A stretch of DNA of 64,000 nucleotides from Gentiana macrophylla (GCA_026214975.1 JAOBSW010000518.1:40719-104718), one strand, 5' to 3'; counted from the first letter of the stretch, positions 1 through 12,963 are shown. The notes: generated by a model not told the origin, from the letters alone. Program-made: numbers and translations.

Positions 1-1794
1 AGATCAGTGTGGCCAATAAAAGATTTCAAAAGTTCAAGATGAAATCAAATGAGACCCTTGACCAAATGGAATCTAAATTCAATGCAATTCTGGATGAACT
101 CACCCTGCTGAATGTTGTTTATTCAAAAGAGAGATCAACACCAGGATTCTCAAAGCTTTACTTGCAAAAGAAGTTTGGGAAATGAAGATTAATGCAATGA
201 AGGAGTCCATGAGACTACATGAGGAAGATACCTTCAAATTGTTCTCTGATCTTAAAGCTTATGAATTCAGCAAGGATCTTGTTGCAATTGCTGAAAAAGA
301 AACAACAAAGACAACACCATTGGCTGCTACTCATAATGAAGAATCATCAAGTGTTCAAGATGGTGTGCTAGATGAAATGCAAGAGCAAATAGCCCTGCTG
401 ACTAAAAGAATCAGAATGATGAAATCTGGAAAGGCATCTCCAAGGAATTTTGGCAAGAAAACAACTGAGAAGAAAGAAGAATCAAAGAAGGATCATGACT
501 TTCTATGCTTCAATTGCAAGAAACCAGGACACTTCAAAATCGATCGTCTTTGAGTTAAAACAAAAGAAAGATCTTGACTACCTATGCTTTAACTACAAGA
601 AGCATGGACATTTTAGACCTAACTGTCCAGACCTGCTGAAGAACAAAGGTCAACAGAGGTGATCTGGTAGAAAAGCATTGGTTGCTGATGATGAAGCGAG
701 CTATGAAGTGGAATCAGAAAAAGGAAATGAATCAGATGACACTGCACTCAAAGCACATATGGATGATTATGCTTTCATGGCTCATATGGATGAAACTGAG
801 GAGGTATACAATTCTGTATCTATGAACACTCCTGCTGAAAGTGATTGTGAGTCTACTGGTGGTTCCAATCCAAAAATTTCTGACAATGAAGAACCTCTAG
901 ATGCCTTCCTTAATCAACTGAGGATAATACAATCTGTTTATGAGATTGTGAAGGTTGAAGGAGAAGCACTTCAAGTAGAAATTCAAAGATTGAATACTGA
1001 ATTAAGAATTCTCAAAGGCAAGGAAAAGGATTATGAACAGAATCAGTATAAGTCTACTGCACCAGCAGTGGCAACTGAATCTGCTGCACAATCTAGTTCC
1101 ACAAGTGCATTCAAATCTGGGAAGCCTTATGGTGATATAACATGCCTTGGGTTTGACACTCAACAATATTCTAATGATGGATCAAGTAAGGCTGCTGAAC
1201 CTAGTGGCAGAATTGGTCCTAAGTTTGTGGCTACATAAGATCCAAAACCTCAAAAGGTTGTTGAGGCAGTAAAGCCTACTGACAATGCTTTAAAGAAGCA
1301 AAATCGGAAGTCCAAATGGACAGCAGCACCTAACAAAAAAGGTACATTCAAAGGTAGGGCTGCTGGACCTTCTAGACCTGCTGATATCAGACCTGCTGCA
1401 AAGTCTGCTGGACCACAAAAGGGTAAAAATCAGAAATATTCCTAGGATAAGAATGTTAAACCTAAGAATGTTAATCATTCAAGAGATACTTATCTCAAGG
1501 GGGAAAGGCAGATTGTTCCATACTGATGAAGATTGGAATATTCCTGCCCCTGCTGCTGGAAACAATAGATTTAACCATAATGCTAAGGCTAGACCTCAGC
1601 AGTGGAATCAGCAGAGGACTCAGCAGAGGCCTCACCAGAGACCACAATACATGGATGTTCCTAACAGACAGCAACCTTATGGTTATGCTAATGCTCCTAA
1701 CCAAATAAATCACTTCAAACAGCATTTTGTACCAAAAGGCCAAAAACCAAATGTGAATGCTACACAACCAAATGTTAGATTTATGGAAATGTAG
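1..1794 (+). pseudogene. gag: copia-1 gag, decayed
   Basis: Gag would form the particle and bind the element RNA. Bases 3-182 and 182-553 read as a copia-type gag helical region with a lysine-rich tail. Two CCHC zinc knuckles follow, at about 506-547 and 585-625. Each has lost one ligand: the first has Arg where the last Cys belongs, the second has Tyr for the second Cys. The two knuckles are in different frames. From 678 to 1238 is an acidic stretch with a likely coiled coil (around LNTELRILKGKEKD), then a basic part and a Q/P-rich part (1453-1794) leading to protease. At least three stops or frame changes are present. The true start is outside the window. Confidence 0.82.
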
Positions 1795-1929
1795 CATACA
1801 TATATAAACAAAAGTGAAACACTTTCCAAAGAAGACCTTATGGAAATTTGCCAAGGGTTGTGCTTACCACTGACCACTATGGACCCAAATAGGTTTGGCT
1901 ACCTAAAACACATTAAATTTGTTTTTTAG

Positions 1930-4900
1930 GGTGTCTGGTACTTTGACAGTGGATGTTCCAGACATATGACCAGAAGTACACACTGTTTGACAAATTATGT
2001 GGCAAGGGATGGACCAAAAGTCAATTTTGGAAACAAGGATACACCGGGATATACTAGAGGGTATGGAACATTGGTGAAGAATGGTTTGACAATCAAGAAT
2101 GTTGCATATGTTGAAGGCTTGGACTACAAGATGCTGAGCACTGGACAATTCTGTGATATAGGTTACAAAGTCACTTTTGACAAAGCCTACTGCATTGTCA
2201 TGAGTGAAATAGGAGAACAAATTGTGTTGATTGGAAGAAGACAACAAAACATGTATGTAGTAGATTGGACTACTGATGTTCCTGAAACATGTCTTATTGT
2301 GCATACAAAGTCCGAACTCAACTGCTTATGGCACAATAAGTTGAATCATATAAACTTTGAAGATATCAATCAGTTGGTGAAAAAGAAGTTGGTGATTGGT
2401 TTACCAGAAATCACATACAAGAGAGATGGAAATTGTGATGCTTGTCAGCAAGGTAAATAGACAAAATCAAGTTTCAAGTCAAAAACTAAACAATCAACCA
2501 AGAGTGTGTTGGAACTGATGCATATGGATCTATTTGGACCAGAACTACCAACAAGCATAATAGGAAAGAAGTACACTATGGTAGTTGTGGATGATTATTC
2601 AAGATACATTTGGGTAATTTTCATGAACATGAAAAGTTAAACACTTCAAAAGATGCCTGAACTTTTGAAGAGATTGCAAAATGAGAAAAATGTGACAATA
2701 GTAAATATCAGATCAGACAAGGGTACTGAGTTCCTAAATAAAGTCATAAGAGAATACTTCGAACAACATGGTGTGCTGCATCAATTAGCAGCTGCTGGAA
2801 CACCTCAGCAAAATGGGGTTGTTGAGAGAAGAAACATGACTTTGAAGGAAGCATGGAGGACTATGATCTGTGAAGCATTGTTACCTGAAAGATATTGGGC
2901 TGAAACAATCAATAAAGCTTGCTACACACATAATTGAACCTCAGTGAACAAAAAACTGATAAAGACACCTTATGAAATTAGGAATGGAAGAAAGCCAAAC
3001 ATATCCTACTTCCATCCATTTGGGAGTAAGTACTTTATCTTAAATCATAAGGAGCAACTAAAGACTTTCCAACCAAAATCAGATGAGGGAATCTTTTTGG
3101 GATATTCTTCAGTCAGCAAGGCTTTAAAAGCGGTGAACAAAATGACTAAAACATGAAGAATCTATACATATTGTTTTTGATGAACCTAAGTTCACTGGAA
3201 TGGAAAATGAAGAAGTTTCACAACCTGCTGTGAATCTAGAAATCAGTGATCTAGAATATGTTGATGTTCTAAAGAAAATAAGTGACTTAAAAGTCTCTAA
3301 TTCTAGAATTGAAGAAGCCCCTACTGAAGGACCTGCTGGTAACACTACTGATACATCAACAGATACAGCTCAAGGATCTGTTGATCCCCCTACTAAACCA
3401 ACAACAGACCCTACTGAAGATCAGGTTCCTGTAAATCAAGCAAATGAAGATTTACAATGGTTGAAGGATCACTCTGCTGAACAAGTAATTGGTGATGTAC
3501 AACAAGGTGTAAGGACAAGAAGACAACTAGAAGCCATGTTTATAAGTTTTCTATCCCAAATAGAGCCTAGAGTTGTTGAAGAAGCAATTTTTGATCCTGA
3601 TTGGATAATTGCTATGCAAGAAGAACTTAATGGGTTTGAAAGAAATCAAGTTTGGACACTAGTTGAGAGGCTTGATCATGCAAATGTGATTGGTACAAAA
3701 TGGGTATACAGAGATAAACTGGATGAATCTGGTACCATTTTTAGAAACAAGGCCAGACTAGTGGCAAAAGGCTATTCACAAGCTGAAGGAATAAATTTTG
3801 ATGAGACATATGCCCAGTTGCATGATTGGAAGCTATAAGATTGTTTTGGCATATGCTGCATATAAAAACTTCAAGGTTTACCAGATGGATGTCAAGAGTG
3901 CATTTCTAAATGGCATTCTAGAAGAAGAGGTTTATGTTCAACAACCTCATGGTTTTGAAGTTAAAGATCAAGAAGATAAAGTGTATAGACTCAAAAAAAG
4001 CATTTTATGGTTTGAAACAAGCACCAAGAGCTTGGTATGAGACTTTATCTTAATTCTCGGTGAACAATGGTTTTACCAAGGAACCATTGACAAGACTCTT
4101 TTTAGAATCAATGAAGGAAACTGCCCCCTACTGGTGCAGATTTATGTTGATGACATAATTTTTGGTTTTGAAAATGAATTGTTATGTGAAAAGTTTGCCA
4201 ATCTCATGAAAAGCAAATTTCAAATGAGTATGATGGGAGAAATGAACCATTTCTTGGGATTCCAAGTCAAACAAATGCAAGATGGAATCTTCATTCATTA
4301 ACTAAATACACCAAGGAGCTGCTGAAGAAGTTTGGCATGTAAAATAGAACCAAAGTATCAACTCCTATGGGTACAAGCATAAGATTGGATGAAGATAAAG
4401 AAGGCAAAGATATTGATCAGACTTTATACATAATGATGATAGGAAGTCTGTTTTACCTGACAGCCAGTAGACCTGATATATCCTTTGCAGTAGGTGTTTG
4501 TGCAAGATTTCAATCTAAACCTAAGGAAAATCACATAGCTGAAATAAAAAGGATTCTCAAGTATTTAAAAGAAACCTTTGGAGTAGGGATATGGTATTCA
4601 AAATATGGAAGTTTTAAAGTTATATCCTACTCAGATTCTGATTATGCTGGGTGCAAGATTGATAAAAAAAACACCACAGGAACTTGTCAGTTGATGGAAA
4701 ATAGACTTGTTTCCTGGTTTAGCAAGAAATGGAATTCTATATCAACTTCTACTGCTGAAGTTGAATACATTACTGCTGGAAGCTGCTGTGCACAAGTCTT
4801 ATGGTTAAGACAGCAACTAAGGGATTATAGGATTGAAGAAAGAGAAATTCCCATAATGTGTGATAATACAAGTGCAATAGCGATCATAGAAAATCATGTT

Positions 4901-5086
4901 TTGCACTCTAGGACCAAACACGTTGATGTAAGACATCATTTTATAAGAGATCATGTTGAAAAGAAGGATGTAGTGGTTCGTTACATTCCTACTGAAGATC
5001 AACCTGCTGATATCGATACAAAGCCTTTGGATAATGAGAGATTTGCTAAGTTAAGAACTAAACTTGGCATCATCAAGGTTGGCTGA
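1930..5086 (+). pseudogene. pol: copia-1 pol: protease, integrase, RT, RNase H, decayed
   Basis: The polyprotein would process itself, copy element RNA into DNA and insert it. The protease motif DSGCSRHMT starts at 1945. A GAG-pre-integrase zinc-binding region (about 2330-2455) is followed by the integrase core with Asp at 2527 (MDLFGP), Asp at 2716 (SDKGTEF) and Glu at 2824 (VERRN), so the DDE triad survives. The usual patch TPYEIRNGRKPNISYFHPFG is at 2963-3022. RT runs from about 3600 to 4330 with YVDD at 4143-4154. RNase H (4367-5086) is the longest clean frame and ends at the natural stop. Stops or frameshifts occur near 2458, 2638, 2935, 3154, 3837, 4038 and 4300. Confidence 0.9.
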
Positions 5087-5119
5087 CCTGTTGATAGGTC
5101 AGTAGAGTACTGGAACTCA

Positions 5120-5290
5120 CCAAGAGGACTAGTCTTTGCCCTGCTGGGTGCGCTCACTTGGCAGATTAGTCATTGGTATCAACAATTATTAAGTGCTCTT
5201 ATAGTTTGGACAATTGAGCAAATGAAGTTTCCAAGAGGATTGGTCTTTGCCCTGTTGGGTGAGCTCACTTGGCAGATCAGTCATTGGTAT
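5120..5290 (+). repeat. Two 60-bp direct repeats after copia-1 pol
   Basis: Bases 5120-5179 and 5231-5290 are near-identical copies beginning CCAAGAGG and ending AGTCATTGGTAT, 111 bp apart. They lie in the non-coding spacer between pol and the second ORF. copia-2 keeps part of one unit at about 20428-20452 and the end of a unit after 29031. Confidence 0.75.
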
Positions 5291-5299
5291 TAAACTTCA

Positions 5300-5807
5300 T
5301 CTTGTATAATCAGTTGTACAAAACTATGTTGTATGAAGATCAGCTGTGCATTTTTTTATATCAGCAAGCTACTGAACCTGCTGAGTCAACTGAGGAATAT
5401 CAGTAGACTATGGTCACTCTACTGAAGATGAACTCTGCTGAAGAAGTCTGCTGGAGATATTACGTTGCTGATATAGTCAGACTTTAATGAAAGTCAACAA
5501 CCGAGTAAATGGATATTAATCTTATCCTTTATTACAGATGTAACAAAGGCATAACCGTTACTTACATTAGTGGGTCAGTTAGTGGGACACGTGGCAGTAT
5601 CATTTATTCCAAATTAAATCGTGTGTTTTTGGTACAGTCCGTGCACTGTACATCTATGAGATTCCTACCCACTACATCTGTCTATATATAAAGATATTTA
5701 CATAGAATGTATATGCAAATCAGATCTTACTCTTTGAAAATTCGGTACAAGTGTGAAAGCATTCTCTCGACTTTCATCATCTTCATTCTATCAAATTTCA
5801 CACAACA
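5300..5807 (+). promoter_or_regulatory. Internal promoter-like block upstream of the second ORF (copia-1)
   Basis: This non-coding block separates pol from the second ORF. It holds a perfect G-box CACGTG at 5588-5593 inside TTAGTGGGACACGTGGC, and a strong TATA box TATATATAAA at 5683-5692. The expected start codon of the ORF follows about 115 bp after the TATA box. copia-2 keeps the same arrangement (29291-29519). A TATA box at this spacing in both copies suggests separate transcription of the ORF. No transcript evidence is available here. Confidence 0.5.
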
Positions 5808-8800
5808 ATAGCGGCTGAAGATGTTCATCTTGGAACTAGCCAAAGTGTTAGAGGTTATGTCACTGATACAAATGCTACTGATTTAGCAATCAATCTGGGA
5901 AGAAGAATCAGAAGATTTGAAGGATTGGAAAATGTTCTAAAACTCATATTGGAGAAGGTTTTATATAAGAATGTCTATGACTTTTGGAGAAATATGGTAA
6001 TTGGAGATAACACTGAGGCATTTACAACAACAGTAAATGGTCAGGAGATTGAAGTTTAATCGGACCTGCTGAGAGAGGCCTTTGGATTTGGTCCAGGGAA
6101 TGATGCTCCTACAAATCCAGAAAATATGGGGTTACCAAGGCTAGCTTTTGTTGAATCTATTCAAACAAACCCAAATGCACCAGTTGCCTTAAACATCAAT
6201 GTAAAGAACATTTATTGAGAATATAATCTGCTGAGCGAGTGCATTGCAAAGAATCTTTTGGGGTTTGTTGGCAGCCTTGATACATTGTCAGGATCTAAAA
6301 TAGACCTGATGATTATCATTTCAAGGAGTATGAAATTTGATTGGGCTGGTTTCTATGTGCAATATATGAAGAAAATAATGACTGATGAAAGAGAAACCAT
6401 AAGAAAGAGATTGAAGGAGAAGAAACCTGCTGGATATATGGGTTCAGGTTTTTTATCAAGACAAAACCTTTGGGGCTAATGGTTCAGACCCTGCTGAATC
6501 ATCTAAATATTGCTGATGTTGCTCCATCAACCAACAACAAGGCTAGATATAAGCCAGAGACTAACACTCCTATCCCAGGCTTAGATGATGATGATGAGAT
6601 ACAAGAAGTAGAAAGTGAAGGTGAGCAGGAACAAAGAACAAAAGCTCGAAATGATGATCGACCTGCTGCACCAAAGAAGACAATAGAGAAGAGAAAGGCT
6701 GCTGATACAAGAAAGATAACAGAGATGTTAAAGCCAAAGAAGACAAAGCAACCAGTAGAAACTACCAAGTCTACTGAGGTTAGCACTGCTGTTAAACCTA
6801 CCGAACCTTACAGAGCATCTTTGAGCACATTAAGAAAGCTGCTGTGATTTGTTAAAAGAACAGGCCAGAGAGGCATCAAAGAAAAGGAAAATTGCCAGCA
6901 AAGAGCAATTAGAAGAATCTCTTTTTGAATCCCTAGAAAGACCTTCTAAGAGAAGAAAACAAGTTGTAAAGAAAAAGGGACATGGCAAAGGAAAAGAGTT
7001 GAGAATTCTAGAGGAACAAAGAGAAGCAGAAGAAGTAGTTTTTGAACATTAAGTTGAAGAGCCAACAGAAGTGGCTACTGAGATTTTACATGTACCTACT
7101 GTGGAGGCTACTAAAATTATGGAAGACCCTGCTGAAATTGCAAAGTCTCAGGGGGAAGGAAAAATAGATGAGATCCCTACCGAGGAGCATATAATTCAGG
7201 GGGAAGCAAATGTAGAACAACTGGAAGTAGTGGATAAAAATGTACCTACTCAAGAATCTACTGATCTCTTTGTGTCTGCTGAAGAAACCCTAACTCATCT
7301 TGTTGAGACTTTTGGCAGTCAGCAAGTTGAGAAACCTGCTACAAGAAAACCTACCATGCCTTATGAAAGGAAGACCAAGAAGCCAAAAGAAAATCCTGAC
7401 TTTAAGAAGATTACAAAGTATTTTGCATGGAAATTTGGGTTTTACAAAAGACAAAAGCTAGCAGCAGAACCCATGAGTGGATTTGAAGAATGGGCTTTTG
7501 CTAATCTTGGGGTGGAAAGTTTGTTAGGACTGATTGATACATCACTCCTAGAGATGAGGCTGCTAGAACTTATTGAAGATGGAAGAAACAAAGGCAGCAT
7601 CATGTTTAAAGATCCAAAGTTTACACCGGATGATAATGATGATTCATCATCAATGTCATCAGATAATGATCATCCTATGCACCCTGGGAGTCTAGTGGTG
7701 TTGCAAAGGAAAAATCTACAGAGGCAACCAAACATGGATCTACTAAAAAGACAGCAAAGCAACCTGCTGAGGGTGGTAAGTCTGTTGAGGGTCAGCAGAC
7801 TGATAATCTAGACCAAGAATTGTTTGCTGCATTGACTGAAGATTTTGAGGAGCATATTGTAGCATCAACACTTCTTGAGATGCAATGTTAAAGGCTACTG
7901 CTGAAGTTATGATGATTGAGCTGACTGAAGTCATTTATGAGGAATCAATTCAATATCAAGATAGCATTGACACTGATGAAACCTTCGTACAGGCTGCTGA
8001 AGTACTAAAAGAGAATGCTGAGGTCAGAGGTATATTGGAGGAAAACATGGATATTTTTCCCCATATTAGAGAAGACATGGAGGTTCAGTCTGTTGAGGTT
8101 CAGACATCAACTGAACAAAGGTTGGAACTGGAGGTCCAAAGTACTGAGGATCAAACAGTATTAGCACAAAGTTTGGACTTGTTGTTGGGATTGGAGGAAT
8201 CCCATGTGTCTAGTTTGGAGGCTACTGAGGAAATGGCTACTGATGGCAAAAATGGACAAGAAGTTGCTGGAGAACAATCTGAAGAACAATTTCTTGACTA
8301 TGATTTTAGTGATGAAGAATTTCAATTGCCTCAAGAAAAAGAAGAAGAGCCTCAACAAGAACAAGAACATGTCATTGAGGAGGTACCTGCCTTAAATATG
8401 GAAGGCCCTGAGCCCTATGTATGGGACGAGAACAAGAGCAATTGTGGTGAGGGTACCAAAGGTGATGACGATCTTTGAAGGATCTCTTGAGAACTTTGTT
8501 TGTGGTATGCATTTGGTATGGCATTTCTTTGCAATACCAAAGATACATTTTGGAAGAGTTAAGAGCTGTCAGAGATGATATCACACAGTTGAGGAACTCA
8601 ATTGACAATAAGTGAGCAAAGATTTGAAGATTTGGTAATTTAGTGGAGAATAGAGGAAGGACTACCGAGACAGTTGCATCTAATGTCACCTATGTACAAT
8701 TTTCCATTAATGATATGCTCAGAGAAGTTGCTTATGTCAAGCAGGATGTTGCAAAGAAAGAAAAATTCATGGTTGAGCAGATTGCATCTTGCACAAGAAA

Positions 8801-9579
8801 GTTGATAAGTTGGCTGAGACACTTAACCCTACTGAACTTGAGCCAAAGCTTACTGAGAGGATAATCCTGCTGGAGCAAACAATGGAAGGCCGGATTACTT
8901 CAGTTGATACAAGAACAGAGTGGAAGGGCAACTGAATAATTTGGTTAACACACAGGAGAGTGTAATTGGCCTGTTGAACCGTTTTATTGATGATGTCAAT
9001 AAGAGGGAAGAAGGTCAGACAACAGAAGCAAAAGAGACATCAAGGATCTACAACAAAAAGAGGTTTGAGGCTGATATCAATGAATTTAGAGAACCTGCAC
9101 CTGGCAGAGTATAGTTAACAGATGACCTACTGAAGGAGTTCAAGAAGCTATACTATGCAAGAAAGAGACCTTATCATGATATGACTTTTCAGGAGGGTCT
9201 AAACTCTTTTCTTGGACTTAAATTTTGGGAAATAAGGATTAAATCTTTAAGATCTACAACAAGAGGAGGTAATAGTGGAAGAGGAGGTGGAGGACAAACT
9301 GCTGAGCAAAGATTGGGAAATTGGACAACAAGGGATTCCTTGGATAAAGTCAAGCACTTCTATATGAGACAAGGATTCAATCTTCAAAGCTTAAGGTTGG
9401 CTCTACCTGAAGCTTGGAAATGGAGGAAATTGGTACATACCTGGATTGATTTCTCCATACTGGAAAATCAATGGATGCTAGACATGGTGAAGGAGATCAG
9501 GGAGTATCAAGAAAAGAGAGAACAAGACAAGAACAGAACTAGATCAACAGACTTATTTCCATACTTTTTATCATTATGA
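5808..9579 (+). pseudogene. Second ORF downstream of pol, copia-1 copy (function unknown)
   Basis: This is the copia-1 copy of the long ORF better preserved at 29519-33259. The start codon has become ATA at 5808, and the frame then matches copia-2 residue for residue (GTSQSV, RRIRR, FGFGPGN). Stops or frame changes occur near 6058, 6218, 6477, 6847, 7052, 7811, 8478, 8925 and 9112. Regions in order are: a conserved N-terminal domain (to about 6480), a lysine-rich nuclear-signal-like part (6680-6990), a long acidic part with TEEH and EEVP-type runs (7050-8470), a coiled-coil-like part (8640-9010), a Gly/Arg box (9262-9300) and a conserved C-terminal block ending at 9579 (RDSLDKVKHFYMRQGF). No membrane segment is seen, which argues against an envelope protein. 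I do not recognise the family with confidence. Confidence 0.75.
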
Positions 9580-9699
9580 TGATCTTAGTTGTAGTAATTT
9601 TGAACAAATTTGAACACCAAAGATATATGAATGAAATTTGTTCTGTTTTTGTGTTTTTATCTTTTTGCCTTGCTGTAAGGAGGGTATTGCATCATCACT

Positions 9700-9713
9700 A
9701 AAAATGGGGAAAT
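9700..9713 (+). other. copia-1 polypurine tract
   Basis: AAAAATGGGGAAAT lies directly before the TGTTAGAC start of the 3' LTR. It would prime plus-strand DNA synthesis. copia-2 has the matching tract at 33412-33425. Confidence 0.8.
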
Positions 9714-9868
9714 TGTTAGACATATTTTAGTTTTAATGATGAGTGCCAGACTAGCTGTTATAGAGCAAAGGTAAAAAGATGTCTAGATTGAATGTATAGA
9801 TTTATTAGAGTTTGATCTTTGTAGAGGTTTGATCAAACAAGAACTGTAAAGAGGTCAGCTGATACCAA

Positions 9869-10684
9869 CTGATATGAATTTGATTTGTGGATCAAGGAAT
9901 GATAGTATTTGATTGATAAACTCCTCAACACAACCACAACTTGTGTGGAAGCACTTTGGAATCGCAAGCTCCTCGACACAGTCTCAACTCGTGAGAAAGC
10001 ACCTCGGAATTCACCTTGACACTTAGAAAACTTGTTTCTAAGCACCTTGGTATTAGGATACCCACAAGGGTTGCTTAAGACCTTGATAATCCGGATTTAG
10101 AAACCTCTTTCCAGAGAATTTCACACACACTTTTCCAAGTGAAGAAAATATGAAATTTTATTGATAACAAATTGAATTCTTTTCAAGTAAAGTACATGGT
10201 ATTTATAGGACTTTAGGATACATAAAGATGACTAAATACATGCAGAATTTTCGGCCCTATGCTTCAACTTTTGAGTTTTTCCAAGTACTTTATCCAAGAG
10301 TTGCATCCTTTGGTTGAAACTTGATGTATCTTGAATTCTTGGTGCATGAATCTAATTAATCCCATGTACTAGTTTTTCCACCCATTTTGGCGCCATGTTT
10401 ATGATTATTTAGCACTAATATTTAGCTAATATTACTTAATAAAGTATGATATATTATATAGTAACATAACATAATTTATTAAATAATTATTCCGATAGTC
10501 CGTAAGCATAAATGACGGACTTGATAACTTCAAAATCTTCATTATTCTTGGACATGGAATCTTGAATTAATATTGGATCAATTTCTCCATTGAGGCGAGC
10601 TTAATTCTGTGTTGGAGTCGGGTTTCGGGACCAACTTGAAATGCTATGGGATCCGGTGTAGAACTTGGTTCCGGATTCATGTCA
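9869..10684 (-). repeat. Gy-1 3' LTR (left copy)
   Basis: It is a direct repeat of 12977-13787. Minus-strand start is TGACATGAATCC at 10684 and end is AAATTCATATCA at 9869. A minus-strand TATA box (TATAAATA) is at 10200-10207. The adjacent polypurine tract AACTGGGAGGGTC is at 10685-10697. The pol reading frame continues through the tract into this LTR. Confidence 0.92.
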
Positions 10685-12950
10685 GACCCTCCCAGTTGCG
10701 AAGGATCTGTCCTCAGATCATGGGGTTTGTCGAAAGGACACAAATCAGCCATGTTGATGGAATTGGAAACACCCCAATTGGTGGGTATATCAAGCTTGTC
10801 GGCATTATCGTTGATTCTTTCCAACACTTGGAACGGACCATCTCCACGAGGATGTAATTTGGTCTTGCGTTTGTTCGGGAATCGTTCCTTGCGAAAATGC
10901 AGCCATACCTAATCACCGGGGTCAAAGATCATCTTCTTTTTGCCTTTATTTTCTTGTTTCTCATAGCGAGCAGTTTGAGCCTCCACATTTTTCTTTGCTT
11001 TTGCATGCAACTCACGTACCATTTCAGCATTCTTTTCTCCATCAAGATTTGTGTGCATACCTGGGGGCAAAGAAACAAGATAAATAGGAGTGATAGGATT
11101 AAAGCCATAAACAATCTCAAATGGTGAATACTTAGTAGCACGATTATAAGCAAATTCAACATATGGAAAACAAGACTCCCAATTCTTTAAGTTCTTTTGC
11201 ACAATTGTGCGCAATAATTGACCCAAAGTTCGATTCACAACTTTTGTTTGACCATTGGTTTGGGGGTGATAAGTAGTAGAATACAACAAGGTAGTACCCA
11301 AACGCATCCATAACACGCGCCAAAAGTGGCTGACAAACTTAACATCTCGATCACTAACAATTGACTTAGGAACACCATGTAGTCGCACAATTTTTTAAGG
11401 AACAACGCAGCAATATGCGAAGCATCATTTGTTTTGTGATACGCAATAAAGTGAGCCATTTTAGAAAAACGGTCAGCTACCACAAGAATAGAATATTTAC
11501 CCATTTGAGAATGCGGTAAGCCCAACACAAAATCCATGGAAAGGTCAACCCAAGGGGAGGAGGGAATAGGTAGTGGTGTATACAACCCATGCGGGTGAGA
11601 CTTTGACTTAGCCTTAAGGCAAGTAATACATGAATCACAAATTTGATTAACATCACGAACCATCTTAGGCCAAAAAAAATGTGAGTGTAGTATGTCTAAA
11701 GTTTTTGCAATGCCGAAGTGACCCATAAGACCCCCGCCATGTGCCTCTCGCACCAAATATTCTCGTAAAGATCGTTGGGGAATACATAATTTATTCTCTT
11801 TAAACAAAAATCCCTCGTGTTGATAAAACTTATCATAAGCTGAAAGTTCAGTGGATTTATACAACTTAGCGAAATCGAGATCAGATGCATACAACTCTTT
11901 AATGTGTTCAAAACCAAGTAGCTTGGTTTGCATTTGTGTGATTAAAGTGTAATGTCGAGACAAAGCATCGGCAACCGTGTTCTATTTTCCTTTTTTATAT
12001 TTAATCACATAGGGAAATGACTCAATGAATTCCATCCAACGAATATGACGCAAATGTAATTTAGATGGCCCTTTCAAATACTTTAACGACTCGTGATCAG
12101 AATGAATCACAAACTCTCTTGGACGCATGTAATGTTGCCATACACGTAAGCATTGAACAAGCGCATACAATTCTTTGTCATAGGTGGCATAATTTAAGTG
12201 CGCGCCTTTCAACTTCTCACTATAATATGCGATAGGTCGCCCCTCTTGTATTAAAACTCCACCAATTCCCACCCCAGATGCATCGCACTCAATCTCAAAC
12301 ATTTTAAAAAAATCAGGCAAAGCAAGTATAGGTGCAGAAATTAAAAGAGATTTAAGAGTTTCGAATGCTTCCCTTTGAGTAGTTCCCCAATGGAATGGTG
12401 TGTTCTTTTTGACCAATTCATTCAAAGGTGCGGCTATGCTGCTGAAATTCCGAATGAATCGCCGATAAAAACTTGCGAGGCCATGAAAACTTCGGACCTC
12501 CGATGCATTTTTCGGTTCAGGCCATTCGGCCACCGCCTTCACCTTTTCTTGATCAACCTCGATTCCCTATCCACTCACAACAAAACCAAGGAAGACAACT
12601 CGCTCAAAGCGAAATGAACTTTTTTAAGATTAGCAAAGAGTTGTACTTTACGTAGTGCTTCCAAAACAGACCTTAGGTGTGATAGATGTGAATTTAAATC
12701 ATGGCTATAGATTAAGATATCATCAAAATAGACCATGACAAATCGACCAATAAATTCCCTAAGGATTTCATTCATTAATCGCATAAATGTACGCGGTGCA
12801 TAGGTAAGTCCAAAAGGAATAACGAGCCATTCATACAATCCAAACTTTGTTTTAAACGCGGTCTTCCATTCATCTCCCTCTAAAATCCTCACTTGGTGAT
12901 AACCACTTTTTAAATCAAATTTTGAAAATAATTTTGGGATATAATACCGT
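10567..12950 (-). pseudogene. pol: Gy-1 pol: partial RT, RNase H, integrase
   Basis: Read on the minus strand, RT starts at about 12950 with [12 protein letters not shown] (first catalytic Asp) and has YFDD near 12731-12742, but lacks its N-terminal part. A frameshift near 12580 leads to RNase H (12542-11982; [14 protein letters not shown]), then a TAG at about 11982. Integrase follows with the H-H-C-C finger (about 11760-11615), Asp in MDFVLGLP and Asp in VSDRD. A frameshift near 11390 splits it. The third catalytic Glu has become Lys (QTKVVNRT, about 11250), so the integrase should be inactive. The C-terminal tail (ERINDNADKLDIP, NMADLCPFD) runs on through the polypurine tract and about 115 bases into the LTR. 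No chromodomain is seen. Confidence 0.9.
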
Positions 12951-12963
12951 CAATCCACCTTGT

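Noticed and set aside
10909..12542. Plus-strand frames opposite Gy-1 pol
   Set aside because: They are shadows of the minus-strand RT, RNase H and integrase frames.
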